Source of the DNA: Planctomicrobium sp.
GTDB lineage: Bacteria > Planctomycetota > Planctomycetia > Planctomycetales > Planctomycetaceae
Direction of reading: 5' to 3'
Assembly: GCA_018659505.1 (NCBI GenBank)
Contig: JABJMI010000798.1
Span: 1 to 14,757 of the forward strand
Length of the DNA stretch: 14,757 nucleotides
Shown one piece after another: positions 1-6,445 of this stretch (the stretch's first letter is position 1; each line of letters opens with the position of its first letter). A program made the translations under genes and the position numbers. Under the pieces are notes generated by a model. It had not been told where the DNA came from. It saw nothing but the letters and a program-made list of their open reading frames with translations, and searched no databases.

Positions 1-1
1 A

Positions 2-469
2 CCGGGGGCAGATCTGTCATGCGAACGGCGGGAAGCCTCGACGGTGACTCCGCAGGTCTTTGCTCTGATGAATAATAAGCAGACCTTTTCAAGGAGTCTT
101 GCATTAGCACATGCTGTGCTGAAGTCGAATCCCGATGCCACCGAGCAACAAGTTCTCTCAGCAGTCTTTGCGAAGACCCTTGGTCGAAAGCCATCTCCAG
201 CAGAAACCACAGCTTGTCAGGCTCATTGGGACAAGATGACCGAACGGCACGAATCCATTGACATCAAACCTAAAGAGATCCCTCTCGAAGTAACACGCGA
301 AGCGGTCGAAGAAAACACCGGAGAGAAATTCACATTCGTCGAACCACTCGAGTTCTATCAAGACTTTGTGCCAGACCTGCAAGCATCAGATGTTGATGCA
401 CGCACGCGAGCTCTCGCAGAGGTTTGCTTAGTGTTGTTGAATTCAAATGAATTTGCGTATGTCTATTGA
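2..469 (+). CDS. DUF1553 domain protein, C-terminal part (5' end outside window)
   Basis: The reading frame is open from the first complete codon of the window, so this is the 3' end of a longer gene; about 155 residues are visible. The first residues read DLSCERREASTVTPQVFALM, the conserved C/R-rich stretch followed by a 'PQ..ALMN' motif that I recognise from the C-terminal DUF1553 domain of the large planctomycete PSD1/DUF1549/DUF1553 proteins. The middle has the usual 'A..FAKTLGRKPSPAE' segment (a family R-x-P-x-x-x-E pattern), and the gene ends in LLNSNEFAYVY, close to the standard family ending 'LLNSNEFLYVD'. These proteins are mostly exported and often have an N-terminal cytochrome-c-like domain; their biochemical role is unknown. 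In many planctomycetes the next gene downstream is a DUF1501 partner, but here a 716-base non-coding region follows, and the only DUF1501 gene lies 10 kb away. A GTG at 44 is internal to the family motif, so it is not the start. Confidence 0.9.
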   Translation, partial: PGADLSCERREASTVTPQVFALMNNKQTFSRSLALAHAVLKSNPDATEQQVLSAVFAKTLGRKPSPAETTACQAHWDKMTERHESIDIKPKEIPLEVTREAVEENTGEKFTFVEPLEFYQDFVPDLQASDVDARTRALAEVCLVLLNSNEFAYVY

Positions 470-798
470 TGGGATTGGGTGACAGAGGGAATGAGTGACA
501 ATCCTTTTCCCTGAGCATTCCATCGAGTGATCCGCAATACCGTTGTTTTCGCATGCTACTTGAGATCACAACCGAGCGAGCCAATTCCCTCAGTGCTCTC
601 CGTGACTCCGTCGTCAATCTGTATTGAATTGATTGTTCTCAGCGAAGTGGTGAACTCTTATTTGTTGAGAAAACCGCACGTCAGACTCCAGAAATTCAAC
701 TTTGTCGACTTCTTGCGACATGAATTCCAGAATATTGTTGCCTCTTTGCAACCTGTGACCTAGGTTTCTGTACCCTCTTCGAGCAAGTTTCAAAATCA

Positions 799-862
799 TT
801 TTTTCCGTGCTGCCTCTTAACACAAGCATATCAGCTTGTGGAAACGGACTTGACGGAAAAAA
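799..862. repeat. Nested two-stem palindrome
   Basis: The outer arms TTTTTTCCGT (799-808) and ACGGAAAAAA (853-862) are exact reverse complements. They enclose, after symmetrical 12-base spacers on both sides, a second perfect stem CACAAGC (821-827) / GCTTGTG (834-840) with a 6-base loop. As a transcript in either direction the U-run is in the 5' arm and the A-run in the 3' arm, so it is not built like an intrinsic terminator. It may be a short palindromic element or the first stem of a structured RNA. Confidence 0.5.
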
Positions 863-909
863 GTATCATTGGAATTGCTCAACACAGCAAGACTCCCGGC
901 ATCACCCGA

Positions 910-1026
910 GATGATTCGCAAATGCGGATGATCATGACAGTTGTTCTCGCTGCAATGTTTTGTTGCACGAGAGGCACATGAAGTGTCGCAACTTTCGGGT
1001 TCGTTTAGCTCATGGTTGAGCTGAAC
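910..1026. repeat. Cluster of consecutive hairpins (possible structured RNA)
   Basis: Four hairpins follow each other closely. 910-919 pairs with 924-933 (10 positions, one G-G mismatch and one G-T pair, loop AAAT). 945-955 pairs with 963-972: TCTCG, one bulged C, TGCAA, a 7-base loop, then TTGCACGAGA. 973-977 pairs with 983-987 (5 bp, one G-T). 1003-1012 pairs with 1017-1026: GTTTAGCTCA, loop TGGT, TGAGCTGAAC, 10 bp with one G-T. A weaker stem precedes them at 875-879/886-890. No U-tract follows the last stem. The function is unknown; the pairing is what I can see. Confidence 0.4.
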
Positions 1027-1128
1027 CAGCGTGATACGACTGATTCATCATTTAGAGAATCTGTCTGATCGCAATATGTATGTGCAGAGCCTCCCCAGTC
1101 TTTGCTTTTGAATGACCGACAAGGAATA

Positions 1129-1143
1129 ACTGATTTAATCAGT
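1129..1143. promoter_or_regulatory. Perfect 15-bp dyad, candidate operator of the response regulator gene
   Basis: ACTGATT-T-AATCAGT is a perfect dyad around the T at 1136, ending 42 bases before the regulator start codon. A related half-site, ACTGATT, occurs at 1039-1045. The downstream protein has a C-terminal Fis-type helix-turn-helix, and such activators commonly bind dyads near their own or a neighbouring promoter, so autoregulation is a reasonable inference. No binding site of this exact sequence is known to me. Confidence 0.35.
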
Positions 1144-1166
1144 CACACAATCTTACAGATCGTGTG
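1144..1166 (+). promoter_or_regulatory. Imperfect hairpin close to the start codon of the regulator
   Basis: CACACAATC (1144-1152) pairs with GATCGTGTG (1158-1166) at 8 of 9 positions around the loop TTACA. It abuts the dyad at 1129-1143 and ends 19 bases before the ATG at 1186. In an mRNA it would sit directly upstream of the translation start region, so it could influence translation; it could equally be part of a protein-binding site. This is inference from position only. Confidence 0.25.
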
Positions 1167-1185
1167 GTGAACAGCGAGATTCTCG

Positions 1186-2583
1186 ATGAGTAATCAAGGC
1201 TCTTTAATAGTCGTTGACGATGATCGTCATATTTGCGAAGCGATGGCGGACTACCTCAGAAGTCTCGGTCACCGCACGGAGACTGCGATGACTTGCCGAT
1301 CTGCATTAGATCGGATTAAAGAATTCAACTTCCAGGTTGTCATCTGTGATGTCAACTTGCCTGATCAAGACGGATTCCAACTTCTTGAATGGGTGACTGC
1401 TAATAAACCCGATACATCCGTCATCTTATTGACAGGTTACGGAACGATTGAAAGTGCCGTCGAAGCAATTCGACTCGGAGCGTTCGATTATCTCACCAAA
1501 CCTGTGATTGATGACGAACTGAACTTCTCCATTCAGCGAGCGTTAGGACAACGACAAATTGTTAAAGAGAACAAAAAGCTTAAGCAACAATTGAATGAGA
1601 AGCATGGCATCTCGAATATCATTGGTCGCGATTACAAAATGGCGAAGATGTTTGATTTGCTAGAAAGCGTTTCAGACACACGAACAACGGTTTTGATTCT
1701 CGGTGAGAACGGAACCGGCAAAACGATGACGGCTCGCGCCATTCACCAACTCAGTTCACGAAAAGATAAACCGTTTGTAGAAGTCGCATGTGGAGCATTG
1801 CCGGACAGCCTCCTCGAAAGCGAACTCTTCGGTCATGTGCAGGGTGCTTTCACCGGTGCGACACATGACAAGGAAGGTAAATTTCTACAAGCCGATGGCG
1901 GAACATTGTTCCTCGACGAAATTGGAACAGCATCACCCAGCTTACAAGTCAAGCTATTAAGAGTTCTCCAAGATCGTGAATTCGAACCAGTCGGCGGAAC
2001 AAAAACCCACAAGGTTGATGTTCGTCTTGTTCTGGCAACGAATGAAGATTTGGAAGCCCGTGTGAAGTCTGGGGAGTTCCGACAGGATCTTTACTATCGC
2101 ATTAACGTGATCGGTGTCACTCAACCACCCTTGCGTGAGAGAATTGGGGATATCCCGTTACTCGTTGAGCACTACATTCAGGAATTCAATTCACAAACCG
2201 GCAAAGAGATTCGTGGCTTCAACGAGCAAGCATTGCAGTCGCTGCAACGCTACAACTGGCCGGGTAATGTGCGAGAACTCGTTAATGTTGTCGAACGAGC
2301 AGTCGTGTTAAGTAAGGATGATTTAATTACCGCTCACGACCTCCCTGAACAACTTCGTCAGGAACAGAAAGAATCGCCTGGGACAGTCAATCGCCTGGCA
2401 GGCAATCCAAACCTGAAATCGGCCCTTGCTGATCCGGAACGCCAAATCATCATCGACGCCCTCGAACAAAACGGCTGGAACCGCCAAGACACCGCCCGGT
2501 TGTTAGGCATCAACCGGACGACACTTTATAAGAAGATGAAGAAGTACGACATCACGTACGAGAATCACGCTCAGATCTTTTGA
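1186..2583 (+). CDS. Sigma-54-dependent response regulator, NtrC type (receiver, AAA+, Fis HTH)
   Basis: A 465-residue transcription activator that, when phosphorylated, should oligomerise and use ATP to open promoters held by sigma-54 RNA polymerase. Residues 6-118 form a receiver domain with the acidic pocket D11-D13, phospho-acceptor D55 (in [13 protein letters not shown]), T83 and K105. A short coiled linker (125-140) leads to the AAA+ domain (about 143-385): Walker A GENGTGKT at 173-180, the sigma-54 contact loop GAFTGA at 220-225, Walker B LFLDEIG with D244/E245, arginine residues at R299 and R305, and sensor [11 protein letters not shown] around 357-365. Residues 412-455 are a Fis-type helix-turn-helix ([20 protein letters not shown]). 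All catalytic and GAFTGA residues are intact, so it should be a true sigma-54 activator. The length is typical. No histidine kinase is adjacent, so its partner is encoded elsewhere. The ATG has only a weak upstream purine stretch (ACAGCGAG). The gene ends 19 bases before a strong hairpin. Confidence 0.96.
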   Translation: MSNQGSLIVVDDDRHICEAMADYLRSLGHRTETAMTCRSALDRIKEFNFQVVICDVNLPDQDGFQLLEWVTANKPDTSVILLTGYGTIESAVEAIRLGAFDYLTKPVIDDELNFSIQRALGQRQIVKENKKLKQQLNEKHGISNIIGRDYKMAKMFDLLESVSDTRTTVLILGENGTGKTMTARAIHQLSSRKDKPFVEVACGALPDSLLESELFGHVQGAFTGATHDKEGKFLQADGGTLFLDEIGTASPSLQVKLLRVLQDREFEPVGGTKTHKVDVRLVLATNEDLEARVKSGEFRQDLYYRINVIGVTQPPLRERIGDIPLLVEHYIQEFNSQTGKEIRGFNEQALQSLQRYNWPGNVRELVNVVERAVVLSKDDLITAHDLPEQLRQEQKESPGTVNRLAGNPNLKSALADPERQIIIDALEQNGWNRQDTARLLGINRTTLYKKMKKYDITYENHAQIF

Positions 2584-2599
2584 TCATAGAAAACGTGGG

Positions 2600-2630
2600 C
2601 AGCCAAGGAGGGATTCGACCTCCTTGGTTG
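2600..2630. terminator. Hairpin between convergent genes, likely bidirectional terminator
   Basis: CCAAGGAGG (2603-2611) and CCTCCTTGG (2619-2627) are exact reverse complements with the 7-base loop GATTCGA. The pairing extends outward by three more pairs (2600-2602 with 2628-2630, one G-T), giving a 12-bp GC-rich stem. It lies between the stop of the regulator (+) and the stop of the DUF4328 gene (-), the expected place for a shared terminator. The T-tract after the stem is poor on both strands, so termination efficiency is uncertain. Confidence 0.65.
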
Positions 2631-2642
2631 TACTTGGAATTG

Positions 2643-3326
2643 CTACCAATCTTCCTGCTGCATCCACTCCATTGTCGACTGATCATGCTGTTTATCGAAT
2701 CGTCCCGCACAAACTCTGCTGAGCGTTATGACCATCATCAGTGCTGCGGTATGCAATAGGATGTCAAACAAGTCAGAAGCTAATGTAAAAAGGGTTGACT
2801 GCATCAATTCCTCAACAGTTTCTGTTCTCATTGAAAGACGGAATACGACTCGTCCGAGGATGTTTGAGACAATCCAACAGAACCACCAGAAACCCAACGC
2901 AGAACCACCGCTGATCGGTTCTTCCTGGCTGGTGAAAGTTTTGAATGTATCTTTGATCGCTGAATAGGGCTTCCACAGGTTCACGACTGGAATGAAGTAG
3001 TACCCGACTGCCCACCCAGGTGAGATCTCCATACTGCTCTCGTCAATGCTGTGCGCATTCCAGCTCATTCGATAAGTCCACATTCCGAAGATTATTGCCG
3101 TGAACAGAAGCAGACGGACCTGCACTATTGCCACCAAAGCTTGTCGCGAATCGTTTTGATCGATTTGCTCATCTGTGTAATCGCCTCCCTGTTGAAGAGT
3201 TTGCAATAATTCGTATTCCCAATAGTCGCTCAACGCAGCGAAGGCACTAAATACGATTCCGAGTAACAGCAGCAGGGAAAGAATCGTGGTGAGGGTTCCT
3301 GGCTCCTTATAAAAATACTTACTCAC
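2643..3326 (-). CDS. DUF4328 family integral membrane protein
   Basis: A 227-residue membrane protein with four likely transmembrane helices at about 11-32, 62-82, 141-160 and 178-198. Between helices 2 and 3 it carries SPGWAVGYYFIPVVNLWKPY (103-121), which I recognise as the hallmark of DUF4328, whose members read 'PGWAVGWWFIPIANLWKPY'. The family function is unknown; the aromatic/proline motif may be a re-entrant or membrane-surface segment. The C-terminal tail is acidic and polar and probably faces the cytoplasm. The start is GTG (3324-3326), supported by AAGGGG about 8 bases upstream of it on the minus strand. It is convergent with the sigma-54 regulator and divergent from the phosphatase gene, so it is probably transcribed alone. 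Family call by memory of the motif; membrane topology by eye. Confidence 0.82.
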   Translation of the reverse strand: MSKYFYKEPGTLTTILSLLLLLGIVFSAFAALSDYWEYELLQTLQQGGDYTDEQIDQNDSRQALVAIVQVRLLLFTAIIFGMWTYRMSWNAHSIDESSMEISPGWAVGYYFIPVVNLWKPYSAIKDTFKTFTSQEEPISGGSALGFWWFCWIVSNILGRVVFRLSMRTETVEELMQSTLFTLASDLFDILLHTAALMMVITLSRVCAGRFDKQHDQSTMEWMQQEDW

Positions 3327-3641
3327 TTGTGTTTCCCCTTAAAGTGGAATAGATGACCGTTGATCAGGCTAACAACTTCGCTAAGAGATTAGTAACGAGA
3401 CAATATTCCGATCCAAGGCATGCAATCCAACTTCTTTCGAAAATGCCACCCCACCCTTTGCGATTCAACCGCGAATCTCACCATTTCGCTGACGATAACA
3501 CGACTGCATTGAGTCGCTTCTTGATTCAGTTTAACTCCCCGTCTCTCGTACTATGAAAGGTTTCCGAGTAGCATTTGCTTCACTCAATCTAGGAGTACAA
3601 TGCTCTAAGAGGATACACTTTCCCTTCTATTGAGAGTTCCT
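3327..3641. other. Intergenic region between divergent genes, nothing recognised
   Basis: This stretch must contain the promoters of the divergent DUF4328 (-) and PhoD-like (+) genes. A 67-codon open frame at 3353-3556 (+) has no family signature and no ribosome-binding site, and I regard it as chance. I found no convincing PHO-box-like direct repeats and no good -35/-10 pair upstream of the phosphatase. Confidence 0.45.
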
Positions 3642-5522
3642 GTGAAGTATTACACCTTGGTCTTCTTTCTATGCTCAAGCAGCATCTTTGCTCAGGATCT
3701 CACCTGGCCTGATCCTGTTGCGAATCATGTCATCCCGATGCAGAGCACAGATATTACGCACGGCCCCGTCTTGGGTGATGTGACTGCGAAGTCGGTTCGT
3801 GTATGGATACGTGCGAAAAGTGAACTGGAATTTGAAGTTCTTGTCGTTCCGCAGCGACCTCCTTTCGAAAGAGCGCTGGTCACCGCAGGGCATACGAGGC
3901 AGGATGAAGATTTCACCGGCGTAGCGCATGTTGAAAACCTGCAACCCAACACAGTCTACGCATACGCGATTCGTGTGAATGGAGAGATTCTCGACAGTCG
4001 GAATAACATCCGCGATCCGTGGCCGACGTTCAGAACTCTCCCCGATGAAACGAGCTATGCCCATGAGTTCAACCCCGAGGGCAAGTTCAATTTTTCCTTC
4101 TCCATCGGTGCCTGCCAACGTCAGCGGTCTCCTGAAGATACTTATGGCATTTACGAGAACCCGCCTGCCTTTGACACCATCTGGGAGAAGCATCGGCACC
4201 GAGTTGCTTTCCACATTGTGAATGGCGACTACACCTATGAAGAGACAATTGACGGGACCACTGCCGGGATCGAGAACAACTACAAACTCTACCTCAATCG
4301 TGGACGTTCATTGAATCGCTTGTTGAAGCATGTTCCATTTCTCACGATGTACAACGATCATGAAGTGACCGACAATATCGATGGCTCGGGTGAAGTTGGC
4401 CGCGGAGACGGGAATTATCTTGTCCGCGACCCAGCAGTTCGTGTCTGGCAATATTACGCTGACTGGGCGAATGGTAGCCGCTCGCAAAAGATGAATGTCC
4501 AATTCGGCGCAGCGAAACTGCAAGCAGGTTCAAACATACTGGAAGACTCAAATGCAGACTTTACGCAATTGAAGTTAGACCAGATCAGTACGCTGCTTGT
4601 TGGACCATTCTTGAAAGGCAAAGCGAAGCCAAAGACTCTTGAACGTGGCGGCAAAAACATTGGCGTTTATCGTGTTAAGAAGATCGTCGATAAGACACAT
4701 CTCGAAGTGGACCGCCCGTTCAAGCAGACAAACGAAGCACCGTACAGCATCGGAACACATCACTACTTCGACCGCGTCGTTGGCAACTGCCACTTCTTCT
4801 TTCTGGACACTCGGGGTGAACGCTCAAAATGGCTGGGCGTCAAAAAGTCGCACGATGCTGATCGATTTGTGCTGGGCGAAACTCAGAAGCGATGGTTCCT
4901 CGAAACGGTAAAAAGCACCAAAGCGGAATTCGTATTTGTGATCTCTCCCGATCCGTGGTTCATCTACCACAGCGCTTATCACATGCGAGGTGAATCAACA
5001 GAATCGAAAGGGGATGGCTATTGTGGTTTCGTCCATGAACGCGAAGAGTTGACTGCCGTTCTCGACAAACTGGAGAAGCCGGTTCTACTGTTAACCGGTG
5101 ATGTACATCATCCCGTAGCTGCACAAATCACAGACAATGTTTGGGAGTTTTTAGTCTCACCCGTCAACTCTGCGAATCATCCAATTGGGACCGCAGGCTT
5201 GCCTCCATTAGGAGGCTGGTTCGATAGCGAAGGACGCACGATCAAAATCAAATGGCTCGGCGGGTATCCCGACAATGTTCATTACCTACGGCAACGTCAC
5301 ACGGTTTACTCTGTCATCAACGTAAACAACATCGTCAAAGCAGGACGCAAAGAAGGAGCGGGATATCAATTCCTCGCTTACGATGCACCGCAAGTCGTCG
5401 TCAGTTTCCATGATGGTTACACCGGAGAATTATTGTACTCCGAAGGCATCTCCACCCTAGATGCGTTGCCACCTCAACCAGCAGCGGATAAAAAAAATCG
5501 CTTCGGACATTGGAACAAGTAA
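3642..5522 (+). CDS. Secreted PhoD-like alkaline phosphatase/phosphodiesterase
   Basis: About 626 residues. A Sec-type signal peptide (K2, hydrophobic core YYTLVFFLCSSSIF, cleavage near FAQ-D) exports it. Residues about 36-135 look like the Fn3-like PhoD_N domain (THGPVLGDVTAKSVRVWIRA), followed by the metallophosphatase domain. Core motifs (numbered from the GTG): SIGACQ with the conserved Cys near 158, NGDYTYE at 194-200 (family 'GDYIYE', metal ligands), YNDHE at 237-241 where the family usually has WDDHE, FLDTRGER at 387-394 (family 'LDTRQYR') and TGDVHH at 485-490. PhoD enzymes hydrolyse phosphomonoesters or diesters outside the cytoplasm using Fe/Ca. About 85 residues (roughly 292-376) between the YNDHE and FLDTR motifs look like an inserted region. 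I chose GTG 3642 because GAGAG lies five bases upstream and the signal peptide then begins MKYY; the frame also allows TTG at 3630 (4 more residues), whose best upstream purine tract is too far away. Exact substrate unknown. Confidence 0.9.
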   Translation: MKYYTLVFFLCSSSIFAQDLTWPDPVANHVIPMQSTDITHGPVLGDVTAKSVRVWIRAKSELEFEVLVVPQRPPFERALVTAGHTRQDEDFTGVAHVENLQPNTVYAYAIRVNGEILDSRNNIRDPWPTFRTLPDETSYAHEFNPEGKFNFSFSIGACQRQRSPEDTYGIYENPPAFDTIWEKHRHRVAFHIVNGDYTYEETIDGTTAGIENNYKLYLNRGRSLNRLLKHVPFLTMYNDHEVTDNIDGSGEVGRGDGNYLVRDPAVRVWQYYADWANGSRSQKMNVQFGAAKLQAGSNILEDSNADFTQLKLDQISTLLVGPFLKGKAKPKTLERGGKNIGVYRVKKIVDKTHLEVDRPFKQTNEAPYSIGTHHYFDRVVGNCHFFFLDTRGERSKWLGVKKSHDADRFVLGETQKRWFLETVKSTKAEFVFVISPDPWFIYHSAYHMRGESTESKGDGYCGFVHEREELTAVLDKLEKPVLLLTGDVHHPVAAQITDNVWEFLVSPVNSANHPIGTAGLPPLGGWFDSEGRTIKIKWLGGYPDNVHYLRQRHTVYSVINVNNIVKAGRKEGAGYQFLAYDAPQVVVSFHDGYTGELLYSEGISTLDALPPQPAADKKNRFGHWNK

Positions 5523-5564
5523 GTCATTTTCAGTGGCTGCTTTGTTGTTGAAAAAAATTGAAAC

Positions 5565-5589
5565 ACGGAGGCACTGAGATCACGGAGAA
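5565..5589. repeat. CACGGAG-type extragenic repeat, copy 1
   Basis: The short gap between the phosphatase and DUF4272 genes contains CACGGAGGCACTGAGAT followed by CACGGAG and a run of A. This purine-rich 'cacggaggcac(t/g)gaga' motif resembles a degenerate extragenic repeat seen in many bacterial genomes. A related copy occurs at 8012-8030. It lies between convergent gene ends and has no coding potential. Confidence 0.4.
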
Positions 5590-5607
5590 AAAATATTAAC
5601 GTGTAAA

Positions 5608-6369
5608 TCAAGTTGGAGTGTCCACACTATCCCAATCTTCTGGAGAAAGAAAATTGAGAAGCCAGTTAAGCACGTAGTGTCGCTGTTCTATGACACCAGT
5701 AACCGCCGATTCCGCAACTAGAACCGAATTGCTCTTCCCAGACCAATCTAAGTCCTCCGGGATGATTCCTTGATGATGCAAGTATGCGTCCCGTATTGCC
5801 CAGTGGATCCGCATTGTGAGATCCTGAGCATCGAGTAAATCGCTTATTGAACGCAATGCTGCTTTCGTGATGAACTCGGTACTTTTCTCGTGTGGCTCGA
5901 GCAGCCCAACAAGTTTCGGTACATCACACATTCCTGACGGCCATCCCAATTCCTCAATGTAACCAAGAGCCCACATCAGAACCCAAATACTTTCTAAACG
6001 CCAAACTAATTTTTGAGATTCGAGGGGGTCTGGATTCTCGTTGAAAAGGAACTCCTTCTCTTTTGGGCTTACGAATTCCCAGAGCTCGAGAGTGTCAAGA
6101 ATTGAATGTGTTTCGTCACGTGACACTCCCTCGGCTTGCAGCTCTACAGCAAAGAGAATCAACGCCCGTCTTGCCACATCTTGATGCGATTGACCAACAA
6201 CCTCTGATTGATCTTCAACAAAAAGTGGACCACCATAGACTGGAACTTTTCGCTTCCGAAGTTCTGAGTAGGAACGCTTTAGTCGTTCAATTTGGTCGGG
6301 AGTGCCGGAACTCCAATCATCAGGATTGGGATAGCTAACAGCCTTGTTTTTTCGCAACCAATTAAACAT
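5608..6369 (-). CDS. DUF4272 domain-containing protein
   Basis: A 253-residue, soluble, largely helical protein with no signal peptide. WRLESIWVLMWALGYIEELG (123-142), followed by W-P and a conserved CDV at 148-150, is the signature I associate with DUF4272. Upstream, RRALILFAVE (67-76) and LELWEFVSPKEKEFL (94-108) match the usual N-terminal part. Downstream, the region around 187-201 (RIHWAIRDAYLHHQG) and VIEQRHYVLNWLL (226-238) match the family's C-terminal helices. The family has no established function and occurs as isolated genes in many phyla. It starts (ATG 6367-6369) 76 bases downstream of the diheme peroxidase stop on the same strand with no strong terminator between them, so the two may share a transcript, although nothing suggests a functional link. 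The ribosome-binding site is weak (GGAC). Confidence 0.78.
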   Translation of the reverse strand: MFNWLRKNKAVSYPNPDDWSSGTPDQIERLKRSYSELRKRKVPVYGGPLFVEDQSEVVGQSHQDVARRALILFAVELQAEGVSRDETHSILDTLELWEFVSPKEKEFLFNENPDPLESQKLVWRLESIWVLMWALGYIEELGWPSGMCDVPKLVGLLEPHEKSTEFITKAALRSISDLLDAQDLTMRIHWAIRDAYLHHQGIIPEDLDWSGKSNSVLVAESAVTGVIEQRHYVLNWLLNFLSPEDWDSVDTPT

Positions 6370-6445
6370 GCAATTAGGTCCGACGAATACAACAGGATTT
6401 TAAAATTTCCAGAATCTTGGGTTGTGGGCGACGCTCTACATATTT

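Larger units (their letters stand above)
470..1185. other. Long non-coding region with many inverted repeats
   Basis: No convincing gene lies between the DUF1553 stop and the regulator start. The short open frames here have no family signature and no good ribosome-binding site. The region does hold at least eight inverted repeats, in order 799-862, 875-890, 910-933, 945-972, 973-987, 1003-1026, 1129-1143 and 1144-1166; the stronger ones are listed separately. The first 330 bases (470-798) show nothing I can name. I saw no sigma-54 (-24/-12) promoter and no perfect sigma-70 promoter. The region could be a long regulated 5' leader, an independent structured RNA, or a set of operators for the downstream activator. 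Confidence 0.6.

Noticed and set aside
527..829. Overlapping open frames on both strands (78 codons plus strand, 71 codons minus strand) in the gap after the DUF1553 gene
   Set aside because: No family signature, no ribosome-binding site, and they overlap each other on opposite strands; the minus-strand start lies inside a palindrome.
799..862. Considered as an intrinsic terminator of the DUF1553 transcript
   Set aside because: The T-run is in the 5' arm and the 3' arm ends in A residues on either strand, the opposite of a terminator.
3353..3556. 67-codon open frame upstream of the phosphatase
   Set aside because: No recognisable motif, no ribosome-binding site, and composition is unlike the neighbouring genes; most likely chance in promoter DNA.
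3560..3641. Searched for PHO-box repeats in front of the phosphatase
   Set aside because: No spaced CTTAAAC/CTGTCAT-like direct repeats were visible, so phosphate control cannot be claimed.
3675..4214. Long (179-codon) minus-strand open frame opposite the phosphatase gene
   Set aside because: It lies wholly inside the phosphatase coding region, whose signal peptide and motifs are clear; this is an antisense shadow.
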